Shown here one piece after another: positions 39,672 through 47,918 of a DNA stretch of 54,050 nucleotides. The position numbers were made by a program, and so were the translations under genes. The stretch's first letter is position 1; every line of letters begins with the position of its first letter. Origin of the DNA: Arthrobacter sp. H5 (GTDB lineage: Bacteria > Actinomycetota > Actinomycetes > Actinomycetales > Micrococcaceae); assembly GCF_000520595.1 (NCBI RefSeq), contig NZ_KI914989.1, forward strand, positions 156,453 through 210,502, read 5' to 3'. The notes beneath the pieces are model-generated. The model made no database searches and was not told where the DNA came from. It saw only the letters and a list, made by a program, of their open reading frames with translations.

Positions 39672-40982
39672 ATGACTGACAAAGAATCGGCCTGGGGTCC
39701 CGGCGAGAACCCGGAAGACTTTCCAACCCGGGCAAGCCGCAGACGCGGCGGTGGACGCGATGCATCGACCGGACCCTTTTCCGAAGTACCCCGGTTCGCG
39801 GACAGGTTTTCACCGCCGGAACAGGCACCTCGCACGGCACCGGACGCCGAAGGGGAACCGACCGTGCGGCGGCCGGTTCTGGACATCAGACTGGACGAAA
39901 ACGCCCCCACCACGTGGACAACCACCGTACCGGTGACGGTGCCCGTCCCGCCGCCCGCAGAACAGCCACAGGTGGTGCGTACCGAAAACGGACGCTCGGC
40001 TGCTGCACCGGCTCAACCGAACGTCCCTCACCGCCCCACCCGCAAGACGGCCGACGCGCCGGAGGGCCGCCGTCGTTCCTTCCTCGCCGCAGACACCGGA
40101 ACTGTGCCGGCGGAGACCGGATTCCGAGGGTTCATTACCAAATTCGGCCTACGGATTCCGCCGTCAAAGCGGGAACTGACGCAGAGTGCCAACACCCGCG
40201 AAGTAAGCCAGCATTGGCCGGGCCCGCGCACCATTTCCGTGGTGAACGGCAAAGGCGGAGCAAACAAAACCCCAACCACTGTCATGCTCGCGTCAGTCCT
40301 TGCGCGCAACGGGGGCGGGCCCGTGCTCGCCTGGGATAACAATGAGACGCGTGGAACCCTGGGCTGGCGTACGGAGCAGGGTCCACACAATTCAACGGTC
40401 ATGGATCTGCTGCCGCAGACGGACCAGCTTCTGGCTCCGTCGGCACAATCGGCGCTGCTTGCCCGGTATGTCCACCATCAGATCGAGGACAAGTACGACG
40501 TGCTGCGGTCAAAGCCCGATGTCCTGGCGTCTGAGCAAAAGGTCACCTCCGATGACTTCGACGCGCTGCATGAAGTCGCCTCCAAGTACTTCCGGCTGAA
40601 CATCGTGGACTCCGGAAACGACGAGACAGCCGAGCGCTGGCTCAGGATGATCCACCACACCGATCAGCTGGTCATTGCCACCACCACTCTGGAGGAGCAT
40701 GCCGAGGCGGGCGCCCTGTTGCTGGAGGCATTGCGTGCCCGCGGCGGCAAATATGAGGAGTTGTCGCAGAACGCGGTGGTGATTGTGAGCCAGTCGGATA
40801 AGAACGGGACAGCCGCCCAGGCGCAGGCCATCGCCGATGGCTTCCATCAACTGGCTAGGCACGCGGTGACCATTCCCTACGATGTGGCGCTGTTGAAGGG
40901 CCGCATCCGCTGGGGGTCGCTCCGGCCGCCAACACAGAGGGCCTGGTTTGGTGCCGCTGCTGCCGTGGCAGAGGGCCTCTAA
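39672..40982 (+). CDS. orphan ParA/MinD-like ATPase with proline-rich N-terminus
   Basis: A 436-residue protein. Residues 1-180 are low-complexity, rich in Pro, Arg, Thr and Glu (PVTVPVPPPAEQPQ) and probably disordered. From residue 186 a deviant-Walker ATPase follows: ISVVNGKGGANKTPTTVMLA (K194-GG-x-x-K199-T), LAWDNNETRGTLGWR in place of the usual DxDPQ segment, and LNIVDSGND as Walker B/A'. No ParB, replication gene, MinC/E or secretion genes are adjacent. The layout (disordered N-terminus plus MinD-like domain) recalls EspI-type and plasmid-encoded actinobacterial ATPases. The biological role is unknown. AGGA lies upstream of the ATG. Confidence 0.75.
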   Translation: MTDKESAWGPGENPEDFPTRASRRRGGGRDASTGPFSEVPRFADRFSPPEQAPRTAPDAEGEPTVRRPVLDIRLDENAPTTWTTTVPVTVPVPPPAEQPQVVRTENGRSAAAPAQPNVPHRPTRKTADAPEGRRRSFLAADTGTVPAETGFRGFITKFGLRIPPSKRELTQSANTREVSQHWPGPRTISVVNGKGGANKTPTTVMLASVLARNGGGPVLAWDNNETRGTLGWRTEQGPHNSTVMDLLPQTDQLLAPSAQSALLARYVHHQIEDKYDVLRSKPDVLASEQKVTSDDFDALHEVASKYFRLNIVDSGNDETAERWLRMIHHTDQLVIATTTLEEHAEAGALLLEALRARGGKYEELSQNAVVIVSQSDKNGTAAQAQAIADGFHQLARHAVTIPYDVALLKGRIRWGSLRPPTQRAWFGAAAAVAEGL

Positions 40983-40983
40983 T

Positions 40984-41007
40984 AAGTAATCAGTTTGCTT
41001 ATTACTT
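40984..41007. repeat. AT-rich inverted repeat between the ATPase and PfpI genes
   Basis: AAGTAAT and ATTACTT are perfect 7-bp arms with a 10-base spacer in an unusually AT-rich patch right after the ATPase stop. It could be a promoter/operator for the PfpI gene or a weak terminator. Confidence 0.45.
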
Positions 41008-41054
41008 CATTCGTTTCTAGGCTGGAAACTCAAGCCAACGTATTGGAGGAAGCA

Positions 41055-41621
41055 ATGACTGTGCATGACATTTCAGGCAAGAAGGTCGCGTTCCTACTCA
41101 CGGACGGCGTGGAGCAGGTGGAGCTCACCAGCCCATGGGAGGCCGTGAAGAACGCTGGCGGCCAGCCCACGCTCGTCGCTCCCGGCAGCGGCACGCTTCA
41201 GGGTTTCAACGGTACGGAGAAGGGTGACACCTTCACTATCGATGAGACAGTGGCGCAGGCCAATCCGGACAATTTCCATGCGCTCGTCCTGCCGGGTGGG
41301 GTAGTCAACGCCGACCACCTTCGGGTGGACAAAGACGCACAGGCCTTTGCCCGCCGGTTCTTTGAGCAGCACAAGCCCGTAGCAGCGATCTGTCACGCAC
41401 CGTGGCTCCTGATCGATGCGGGCGTAGTAAGCGGCCGCGATCTGACGTCCTATCACACGCTCCAGACGGACCTGAGAAACGCCGGCGCTAACTGGACCGA
41501 TGACGAGGTTGTGGTTGACCAGGGGTTTGTCACCAGCCGAAACCCTGACGATCTCCCGGCCTTCAACGACAAGATGCTTGAGGAGATTGCGGAAGGGGAG
41601 CACGCGGGCCAAACGGCCTAA
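41055..41621 (+). CDS. DJ-1/PfpI-family protein
   Basis: A 188-residue protein of the type 1 glutamine-amidotransferase-like fold. KKVAFLLTDGVEQVELTSP (E20 at the conserved acid), ALVLPGGVVNADHLR and the nucleophile elbow AAICHAPWLL (C113-H114) are visible. TSYHTLQTDLRNAGANWTDD is typical of the PfpI/YhbO general-stress group, whose members act as protease, chaperone or deglycase depending on the report. The ATG at 41055 has TTGGAGGAAGCA upstream, which excludes the longer frame from 40995. Confidence 0.9.
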   Translation: MTVHDISGKKVAFLLTDGVEQVELTSPWEAVKNAGGQPTLVAPGSGTLQGFNGTEKGDTFTIDETVAQANPDNFHALVLPGGVVNADHLRVDKDAQAFARRFFEQHKPVAAICHAPWLLIDAGVVSGRDLTSYHTLQTDLRNAGANWTDDEVVVDQGFVTSRNPDDLPAFNDKMLEEIAEGEHAGQTA

Positions 41622-41644
41622 CCCCGTTCAGAAGGGGCGTCCGG

Positions 41645-41650
41645 TAGCGT
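41645..41650 (+). promoter_or_regulatory. -10 box of leaderless DUF2797 transcript
   Basis: TAGCGT stands exactly 6 bases before the ATG at 41657. No ribosome binding site is present. Confidence 0.55.
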
Positions 41651-41656
41651 GGTTCC

Positions 41657-42568
41657 ATGCTGACCGGTCGCTTTCTTTGCAGCGGCGTCTCATGGGATCG
41701 TTCCGGGGCATCACTGTCGCTCCATACCCCGCACAGTGAGCCTGGCGCAGTGCGCTTGGACGTCGGCGTGGACCTTGGATTTCGTGTTCTCAGCGCCCCG
41801 GGGGAGCGTCACTGCCTCGGATACCACCTCGCCCGAGGGCCGGAATCGAGCGATCATATCGCGTGCCCCACCCAGACGACGGCGGAACGCGGGTACCAGT
41901 GCGGGCTGTGCTTCGCCCGGGACGACCTTCGCTTTATGCATGACTTTCACCGATCCGGCAATGCACCCGAGGGTCTTTTGCACTATCTTGCGCAGGAGCA
42001 CTGGCTGTATGTGGCAACCTTCGCCGACGGCGCCACCAAGGTGGGCACCGCTTCCGCCCTGCGGAAGTGGCATCGGCTGGCGGAGCAGGGTGCAGTCGCC
42101 GCGCAGTATGTGGCTTGTGCGACCGATGGCCGGATAGTGCGCGTTCTCGAGGACGCGGTGACCCGCCATGCCGGCCTGCAGCAGGCTGTGCGTGCGGCTG
42201 CCAAAACGTCTGCGCTGGCCGCGCCGCTCGACTCCAACACTCTTGACAAAATCAACGGCGGCAGGGCGCGCGGGGTGCGTCAGCTGCTGGGACCGGGCAT
42301 TAACATTGACGGGTTCGCGGTGACCGACGAACAGTGGAAACCGCCGTCGTCGTGGGCGAAAGTGCTCGGCGCACGCGCGCAGCTCTACCCCCACCCACTG
42401 GAAACAGGCGAGCACGGCCTCCTCATCGAAGCGATGCTCGGATCCTGTGCGCTGGCCGTGGTGGGCGGAGATCGGCTGCTGGCCGATTTGTCCCGACTCA
42501 AGGGTAAGCGGCTTGAACTCGGCGACTTCCGCTCCCAGCCGGCCGCCGTGCAGCACGCTCTGTTCTAG
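41657..42568 (+). CDS. DUF2797-family protein with Cys motif
   Basis: A 303-residue protein. The segment HIACPTQTTAERGYQCGLCF holds a C...CxxC cluster that probably binds zinc. The following HWLYVATFADGATKVGTASA resembles a GIY-YIG-like strand pattern (LYV...VKVG) seen in DUF2797 proteins. The family is widespread in actinobacteria, without an assigned function to my knowledge. The start is leaderless by the TAGCGT box. It is upstream of, but not overlapping, a small membrane protein gene. Confidence 0.75.
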   Translation: MLTGRFLCSGVSWDRSGASLSLHTPHSEPGAVRLDVGVDLGFRVLSAPGERHCLGYHLARGPESSDHIACPTQTTAERGYQCGLCFARDDLRFMHDFHRSGNAPEGLLHYLAQEHWLYVATFADGATKVGTASALRKWHRLAEQGAVAAQYVACATDGRIVRVLEDAVTRHAGLQQAVRAAAKTSALAAPLDSNTLDKINGGRARGVRQLLGPGINIDGFAVTDEQWKPPSSWAKVLGARAQLYPHPLETGEHGLLIEAMLGSCALAVVGGDRLLADLSRLKGKRLELGDFRSQPAAVQHALF

Positions 42569-42582
42569 TGCTGAGTTCTGGG

Positions 42583-42588
42583 TACGCT
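42583..42588 (+). promoter_or_regulatory. -10 box of leaderless small membrane protein transcript
   Basis: TACGCT stands exactly 6 bases before the ATG at 42595. Confidence 0.5.
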
Positions 42589-42594
42589 TGGAAC

Positions 42595-42831
42595 ATGCTC
42601 AACACCCCCTGGGACACCGGCTCGCCGCTCTACCGCAAGCTGGTGCTCTCCGCCCTCGTCCTTACCGGCGTGGGAATCCTGCTCGCCATTGCCGGTGCAC
42701 TCACTTCCATGGACACCCTGGTCTTCACAGCCATCCCCATCATTGTTGCGGGCATGGTCACTCACATCGCCGGTCTGGTGGTGCGCGGACGAGATGCCAA
42801 GCGCCGTCATCAGGCACGCAACCCACACTGA
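42595..42831 (+). CDS. small two-helix membrane protein
   Basis: A 78-residue protein. LVLSALVLTGVGILLAIAGA and VFTAIPIIVAGMVTHIAGLV are two transmembrane helices joined by a short loop; the tail is basic (RGRDAKRRHQARNPH). It lies just before the MaoC-MaoC-murB block and is probably expressed from its own leaderless promoter. I see no named family; the function is unknown. Confidence 0.72.
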   Translation: MLNTPWDTGSPLYRKLVLSALVLTGVGILLAIAGALTSMDTLVFTAIPIIVAGMVTHIAGLVVRGRDAKRRHQARNPH

Positions 42832-42877
42832 ACCGTTTAGGCTTGTCGGAGAAGTCCGCGCATGTCCAAGGAGACGC

Positions 42878-43327
42878 ATGACCATCAATCCAGAGTTGCA
42901 GGGCCGCAGCTATCCGGCCGGCGACGTGTACGCCGTTGGCCGCGAGAAGATCCGCGAGTTTGCGCGTTCGGTGCAGGCAACCCACCCTGCCCACTTCGAC
43001 ATCGAAGCGGCCAGGGCGCTCGGTCACCGCGACCTCGTGGCCCCGCCGACCTTCGCGATAATTGTTGCTCAGAGAGCCGATGCCCAGTTGATCAACGATC
43101 CAGACGCCGGCATTGACTTCACCCGGGTGGTGCATGCCGACCAGCGTTTCATCCACCACCGCGCAATCGTTGCCGGGGACCAACTGGTTGCTGAACTTCA
43201 CGTGGACCAGGTGCGTGCCATGGGAGGCGGCGCCATGATCACCACCAGGGCTGAAATCTCCACTGTGGAGGGGGAGAAAACCGCCACCACAACGTCGTCG
43301 ATACTCGTCCGCGGGGAGGAGCAGTAA
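42878..43327 (+). CDS. MaoC-like dehydratase subunit (UPF0336/HadA-type)
   Basis: A 149-residue hot-dog-fold protein. PELQGRSYPAGDVYAVGREK and HRDLVAPPTFAIIVAQRADA are the N-terminal FAS1-like dehydratase signature; the catalytic D-x4-H motif is not here but in the next protein. AAGGAGACGC precedes the ATG at 42878. Its stop overlaps the next start (TAATG), so the two are made together as subunits, as in mycobacterial HadA-HadB. In a mycolate-free relative, the substrate (a hydroxyacyl thioester) is uncertain. Confidence 0.85.
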   Translation: MTINPELQGRSYPAGDVYAVGREKIREFARSVQATHPAHFDIEAARALGHRDLVAPPTFAIIVAQRADAQLINDPDAGIDFTRVVHADQRFIHHRAIVAGDQLVAELHVDQVRAMGGGAMITTRAEISTVEGEKTATTTSSILVRGEEQ

Positions 43328-43767
43328 TGGCAATCACTCTCGCAGCGCTCACTGTAGGGCAGGACATCGGCAGCACCACCGTGGATGTGACCAGACTTGG
43401 CCTGGTTCAGTACGCGGGAGCATCGGGCGACTTCAACCCCATCCACTGGAACGAGGCATTTGCGCGCGGCGTTGACCTGCCCGGAGTTATTGCGCATGGC
43501 ATGTTCACCATGGGCGCCGCGGTGCAGCTCGTGATCGACTGGATCGGTGATCCAGCCGCCGTGATTGACTACCAGACCCGCTTCACCCGGCCGGTGACGG
43601 TGGAGGACACCACTGCGCAGCCCGGTACCCCCGGCGCAGTGATCGAGGTTTCCGGCGTGGTTGGCGCCGTCGACGCTGATAATGCGACGGCACGCATCGA
43701 CCTCACGGTTTCGTTTGGCGGCCAGAAGGTGCTGGTCAAAGCGCAGGCGGTAGTCCGCGTGTGGTAA
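43327..43767 (+). CDS. MaoC-like dehydratase catalytic subunit (HadB-type)
   Basis: A 146-residue hot-dog-fold enzyme with the hydratase-2 motif GASGDFNPIHWNEAFA (D-x4-H) and GVIAHGMFTMG. It would dehydrate a 3-hydroxyacyl thioester together with the preceding subunit. It overlaps the preceding gene by one base and murB by seven bases. This order (MaoC, MaoC, MurB) is common in actinomycetes. Confidence 0.9.
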   Translation: MAITLAALTVGQDIGSTTVDVTRLGLVQYAGASGDFNPIHWNEAFARGVDLPGVIAHGMFTMGAAVQLVIDWIGDPAAVIDYQTRFTRPVTVEDTTAQPGTPGAVIEVSGVVGAVDADNATARIDLTVSFGGQKVLVKAQAVVRVW

Positions 43768-44837
43768 CGCAGCTGGCACCGTTCACCACCGTGGGTGTGG
43801 GCGGCCCGGCGCGAAAGTTTGTCACCGCGCGCACCGAGAAGGAAATCATTGACGCCGTGCGGTCTGCGGACGACGACGGCGAGCGGGTCCTCATCCTGGG
43901 CAGCGGATCCAACCTGATCATCGCGGACGAGGGGTTCGACGGCACGGTGGTCCAGCTCGCCTCCACCGGCTTCACCGTGAACGACGACGACGCGACCTGC
44001 GGAGGCGTGATGGTCACCGCCCAGGCGGGGCAGCCGTGGGATGAGCTGGTGGAGTACACCGTTCTGCATGCCTTCTCAGGCCTGGAGGCGCTCTCCGGAA
44101 TTCCTGGTCTGACGGGTGCTACACCGGTGCAGAACGTTGGGGCATACGGGTCTGATGTGTCCCAGACCGTGGCAGTGGTGAGGACCTGGGACCGGGAAAC
44201 CCAAACTGTTAAGTCCTTTACAAATTTTGAGTTGAAGTTTGGCTACCGCGATTCCCTGCTGAAGCACACCACCGTTGAAGGCTCCCCCCGCTATGTGGTG
44301 CTGACGGTGCAGTTCCAACTGGCACTGGGCCGGATGAGCGCGCCCGTGCACTATGCGGAGCTGGCGCGGGCACTGGACGTGAATATTGGTAAGCGTGCCT
44401 ACGCAAATGATGTCCGCAGGGAAGTGCTGCGGCTCCGCGGGTCGAAGGGCATGGTGCTCGACTCCGCGGACCGCGACACCTACAGCACAGGATCCTTCTT
44501 CACCAACCCGATTGTGGACTCCTTTGTTGCCGACGGACTGCCGGACAATGCGCCGCGCTACCCGGCCACCGAGAAGGGGAAGGTCAAGCTGAGCGCCGCC
44601 TGGCTGATTGACCAGGCCGGGTTCACCAAGGGCTTTGGGCTGGCAGGCGACGCCGGCTTCGAGGCATCCGGGGGGCGCGCCGCGCTCTCCACCAAGCACA
44701 CCCTCGCCGTGACCAACCGCGGCGAAGCGTCGGCGAAGGACCTGCTGGCCGTTGCCCGGTTGGTGGCGGACGGGGTGGAGCAGACCTTTCGTATCCGGCT
44801 GCACCCGGAGCCACTCCTCATTGGCTGCGCCCTCTAA
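43761..44837 (+). CDS. murB: UDP-N-acetylenolpyruvoylglucosamine reductase
   Basis: A 358-residue FAD enzyme that reduces UDP-GlcNAc-enolpyruvate to UDP-MurNAc in peptidoglycan synthesis. LILGSGSNLIIADEGFDG and SGIPGLTGATPVQNVGAYGS are FAD-binding blocks. The catalytic Ser is in TYSTGSFFTNPIV. The C-terminal STKHTLAVTNRGEASAKDLL with Glu downstream (RLHPEPLLIG) completes the active site. The GTG start lies within the end of the MaoC gene, with the N-terminus LAPFTTVGVGGPARKFV as expected. Confidence 0.95.
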   Translation: MVTQLAPFTTVGVGGPARKFVTARTEKEIIDAVRSADDDGERVLILGSGSNLIIADEGFDGTVVQLASTGFTVNDDDATCGGVMVTAQAGQPWDELVEYTVLHAFSGLEALSGIPGLTGATPVQNVGAYGSDVSQTVAVVRTWDRETQTVKSFTNFELKFGYRDSLLKHTTVEGSPRYVVLTVQFQLALGRMSAPVHYAELARALDVNIGKRAYANDVRREVLRLRGSKGMVLDSADRDTYSTGSFFTNPIVDSFVADGLPDNAPRYPATEKGKVKLSAAWLIDQAGFTKGFGLAGDAGFEASGGRAALSTKHTLAVTNRGEASAKDLLAVARLVADGVEQTFRIRLHPEPLLIGCAL

Positions 44838-44852
44838 GATCATTGGCTGCGC
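44818..44852. repeat. 13-bp direct repeat at the murB end
   Basis: TCATTGGCTGCGC occurs at 44818-44830 (last murB codons) and again at 44840-44852, 22 bp apart, between the convergent genes. It is probably a local duplication. Confidence 0.7.
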
Positions 44853-45281
44853 TTACGTCACCGCCCGCCGCCTCGCCTTCTCTGCCGCGGCGCGCGTCTG
44901 TATGACTGCGTGCCTGTGCCACCTGCTGTCCACCAGTTGACGGCCGCACAGCCACTGCACCAACCGGGAGATCAGGCTGATCTGCGCGAGCCTGTCATGG
45001 AAATCCTCCAACAACCATTCCTGGCCAAGAAACCGGGGGAGGGCAAAGACCAGTTCCTCCGCCCCCAGGAGCCGGGAAAACGCCGCCCGCGCCTCAAACT
45101 GGCGTTCTAGAGCGAGCAGCACCGCCACCCGCGGATCGAGGCTGGCTGCGCCGTCGTACTCCAAATAGCGCAGCAGGTGCGCTTCGACCCGCGCGTAGCG
45201 CGCCGCGGTGACGGGATGCTTGCCGACTGAATTGGCTGCGAAGTAGCGCTGCAGGATGTGTTCGACGGATGTCTGTTCCAT
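44853..45281 (-). CDS. hypothetical protein, mostly helical
   Basis: A 142-residue protein from the ATG at 45281: MEQTSVEHILQRYFAANSVG, HLLRYLEYDGAASLDPRVAV, then a Leu/Arg-rich helical remainder with a basic tail (RAAAEKARRRAV). The N-terminal arrangement is vaguely like small helical or SAM-like domains, but I make no family call. A CAGACT box stands 6 bases before the start, weakly fitting the leaderless pattern. It is convergent with murB. Confidence 0.6.
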   Translation of the reverse strand: MEQTSVEHILQRYFAANSVGKHPVTAARYARVEAHLLRYLEYDGAASLDPRVAVLLALERQFEARAAFSRLLGAEELVFALPRFLGQEWLLEDFHDRLAQISLISRLVQWLCGRQLVDSRWHRHAVIQTRAAAEKARRRAVT

Positions 45282-45328
45282 GCAGACAGTCTGCCTGCTC
45301 CCACCGACATTTTGTTCGAAGACGTGTT

Positions 45329-46492
45329 CTAGAGATTTCCGGTGGCGATCAGCAGCATGCGCCGCAGCGGTTCGGCGGCGCCCCACAGCAGTTGATCGCC
45401 AACCGTGAACGCGCTGATGTATTCGGGACCCATTTCGAGTTTGCGGATCCGCCCCACGGGTATTTCCAGCGTTCCGGTAGCCGCCACCGGCGTGAGGCGT
45501 TCAATCGACGCTTCTTTGGTGTTGGGAATGACCGTCGCCCATTCATTGTCCTGATCGATGATCTGCTCGATCTCCTGCACGGGCAGATCTTCGGTCAGCT
45601 TCAGTGTGAGAGCCTGCGAATGCGAGCGCATTGCGCCGATCCGGATGCACAGGCCGTCGAACGGAATCTGGGCGCCGTCGGCGAGGTCGAGTCCAAGGAT
45701 CTTGTTGGTTTCGGCCCCGGTCTTCCACTCTTCTTTGGATTGCCCGTTTCCCAGATCGGCATCAACCCAGGGAATCAGCGATCCGGCCAGCGGTACGCCG
45801 AACTGTGAGGAGTCCATGGCCGGGTTCCGCTGCTGGGCAAGGACGCTTCGGTCAATGTCGAGGATGGCCGACGCCGGGTCTTCAAGGTTCGGTGCCACCG
45901 AGCCGTGGATGGCGCCAAACTGGTTGAGCAGCTCACGCATGTGGCGCGCGCCGCCGCCGGATGCCGCCTGGTACGTCATGGACGTACCCCATTCGACGAG
46001 TCCGTTCCTGAACAGGCCCCCGAGCCCCATGAGCATGCAGGAGACCGTGCAGTTGCCGCCGATGAAGTCCTTCACTCCGCGCGCCAGTCCGGTGTCGATC
46101 ACGTCGCGGTTGACCGGGTCCAGGACAATAATGGAGTCCTTCTCCATGCGGAGGGTGGACGCGGCGTCGATCCACAGCCCGCCCCAGCCTGCATCGCGGA
46201 GCTTCGGATAGACCTCGGCGGTGTAGTCCCCGCCCTGCGCGGTGACAATGATCTTCAGCTTGGCGAGTGTATCGACGTCGTACGCGTCCTCCAGCTTGGA
46301 GGAGCCGTCAGCGAACGACGGCGCGGCGCCCCCTGCGTTGGAGGTGGAGAAGAAGACGGGATTGATGAAGCGGAAATCGTCCTCGTCCTGCATGCGTTGC
46401 ATGAGAACCGAGCCGACCATTCCGCGCCACCCGACAAAACCAACCGACGGGGCGCCGGAGTCACGGGACAGGGAGGTTGCTGCTGTTGTCAT
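45329..46492 (-). CDS. asd: aspartate-semialdehyde dehydrogenase
   Basis: A 387-residue NADPH enzyme that makes aspartate semialdehyde for lysine, diaminopimelate, threonine and methionine synthesis. [19 protein letters not shown] is the nucleotide-binding start. The nucleophile is C148 in [19 protein letters not shown], the E. coli-type signature, rather than the form usual beside lysC in other actinomycetes. [13 protein letters not shown] and [18 protein letters not shown] are conserved. The start is leaderless (TAAACT box). Not next to an aspartokinase gene. Confidence 0.94.
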   Translation of the reverse strand: MTTAATSLSRDSGAPSVGFVGWRGMVGSVLMQRMQDEDDFRFINPVFFSTSNAGGAAPSFADGSSKLEDAYDVDTLAKLKIIVTAQGGDYTAEVYPKLRDAGWGGLWIDAASTLRMEKDSIIVLDPVNRDVIDTGLARGVKDFIGGNCTVSCMLMGLGGLFRNGLVEWGTSMTYQAASGGGARHMRELLNQFGAIHGSVAPNLEDPASAILDIDRSVLAQQRNPAMDSSQFGVPLAGSLIPWVDADLGNGQSKEEWKTGAETNKILGLDLADGAQIPFDGLCIRIGAMRSHSQALTLKLTEDLPVQEIEQIIDQDNEWATVIPNTKEASIERLTPVAATGTLEIPVGRIRKLEMGPEYISAFTVGDQLLWGAAEPLRRMLLIATGNL

Positions 46493-46498
46493 TCGCCC

Positions 46499-46504
46499 AG
46501 TTTA
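46499..46504 (-). promoter_or_regulatory. -10 box of leaderless asd transcript
   Basis: On the minus strand TAAACT stands exactly 6 bases before the ATG at 46492. No ribosome binding site is present. Confidence 0.6.
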
Positions 46505-46533
46505 GTTGAGGGCGCGCCGGGTGCTGCAGTCGG

Positions 46534-47091
46534 TTACGGCGCAACGCCCCGAACCCACAGACTGATCCGGTAGCGCGTGCCCTCGGATCCCGTCAGCCAG
46601 CCGTCATCGGGGTCGACGCCGTGCAGTTTCCAGTCGGGCCCAAAGGCGGGCGCAAAGGTGTCGCCCTCGGCAGCGGAGTCGATCAACGTGACCAGCGCCG
46701 AGTTCGCGTGGGTGAGGGCCTCTGCATAGATCTGTCCACCACCGATTACCCAGATCTCCTCGGCACCCGGACTTTTCCGCGCCTCCTCCAGTGCGGCTTC
46801 CAGCGAGCCAACGACGACGGCGCCCGGGTAATCGGATGGATCCAGCGATTGCCGGCTCACCAGGATGTTGGTGCGGTCGGACAGCGGCCGGTATTTGGCG
46901 GGGAACGATTCCCAGGTCCGCCGTCCCATGATCACCGGATGTCCCGACGTCGTGCGCTTGAAGTGCGCCATGTCTTCGGGGAGGTGCCACGGCATGCCGC
47001 CGTCCCGGCCAATCACGCCGTCAACCGTTTGCGCCCAGATCATGCCAATCACCGGGGCGCTGAGAACCGCTGCCGCGTCCAGGGAACTCAT
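46534..47091 (-). CDS. folA: dihydrofolate reductase
   Basis: A 185-residue enzyme that regenerates tetrahydrofolate after the thymidylate synthase reaction. [40 protein letters not shown] and [10 protein letters not shown] are the substrate and NADPH sites; [13 protein letters not shown] is the second cofactor motif. The acidic catalytic residue is the Glu of LPED. Its ATG overlaps the thyA stop by 4 bp, so the two are coupled, as their metabolism demands. Confidence 0.95.
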   Translation of the reverse strand: MSSLDAAAVLSAPVIGMIWAQTVDGVIGRDGGMPWHLPEDMAHFKRTTSGHPVIMGRRTWESFPAKYRPLSDRTNILVSRQSLDPSDYPGAVVVGSLEAALEEARKSPGAEEIWVIGGGQIYAEALTHANSALVTLIDSAAEGDTFAPAFGPDWKLHGVDPDDGWLTGSEGTRYRISLWVRGVAP

Positions 47092-47897
47092 ACGGCCTTT
47101 GGCGCTTTGATGGTGGGGTGGTGCTGGTAGTCGATCACGTCAAGATCCTCCAGGGTGTAGTCGAAAATACTGTCCGGTTTCCGCGTCAGGCTCAGCTGCG
47201 GGGAGGGGAAGGGCAAGCGGCTGAGCTGCTCCTCCACCTGCGACACATGGTTGTCGTAGATGTGGACATCCCCGCCCGTCCAGACAAGTTCGCCGGGCTC
47301 AAGATCAACCTGCTGCGCAATCAGATGGACCAGGAGTGCGTAGGAGGCAATGTTGAACGGCACACCCAGGAACATGTCAGCCGAGCGCTGGTACACCTGG
47401 CAGGACAACCGGCCGTCCGCCACATAGAACTGGAAGAACATGTGGCACGGGGGGAGGGCCATGTTGTGGAGCTCGGAGACATTCCACGCGGAGACAATGT
47501 GCCGCCTGGAATCCGGGTTCTCCTTGAGGCCATGGATCACCTGGGAAATCTGGTCGATGTGGCCGCCGTCGGGTGTGGGCCACGAGCGCCACTGGACGCC
47601 ATAGACCGGCCCCAGGTCGCCGTCGTCGTCCGCCCACTCATTCCAAATTGTGACGCCCTTCTCCTGCAGCCACTTGATGTTCGACTCGCCGCGCAGAAAC
47701 CACAAAAGCTCCAACGCCACCGATTTGAAGTGCACGCGTTTGGTGGTGATCAGGGGAAAGGACTCGCTGAGATCAAACCGCAGCTGCCGCCCAAAGACAC
47801 TCTTTGTTCCGGTGCCCGTGCGGTCCGATTTCACCGCGCCATTCGCGGTGACGTCGCGGAGCAGGTCTTCATAGGGCGTGGGAATCGAGGTAGTCAC
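47088..47897 (-). CDS. thyA: thymidylate synthase
   Basis: A 269-residue enzyme that converts dUMP to dTMP with methylene-tetrahydrofolate. The catalytic Cys is C151 in [48 protein letters not shown] and [20 protein letters not shown] are conserved. The GTG start at 47897 has TAGACT 7 bases upstream, so it can be leaderless with its own promoter, although it follows the GntR gene by only 21 bp on the same strand. Confidence 0.96.
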   Translation of the reverse strand: MTTSIPTPYEDLLRDVTANGAVKSDRTGTGTKSVFGRQLRFDLSESFPLITTKRVHFKSVALELLWFLRGESNIKWLQEKGVTIWNEWADDDGDLGPVYGVQWRSWPTPDGGHIDQISQVIHGLKENPDSRRHIVSAWNVSELHNMALPPCHMFFQFYVADGRLSCQVYQRSADMFLGVPFNIASYALLVHLIAQQVDLEPGELVWTGGDVHIYDNHVSQVEEQLSRLPFPSPQLSLTRKPDSIFDYTLEDLDVIDYQHHPTIKAPKAV

Positions 47898-47904
47898 GGC
47901 ATCC

Positions 47905-47910
47905 AGTCTA
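47905..47910 (-). promoter_or_regulatory. -10 box of the thyA-folA transcript
   Basis: On the minus strand TAGACT stands 7 bases before the GTG at 47897; GTGACC upstream could act as -35. Confidence 0.5.
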
Positions 47911-47918
47911 CGGTCCGG

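Noticed and set aside
44076-44843. 255-codon open frame antisense to murB
   Set aside because: Opposite conserved MurB motifs; no start signal.
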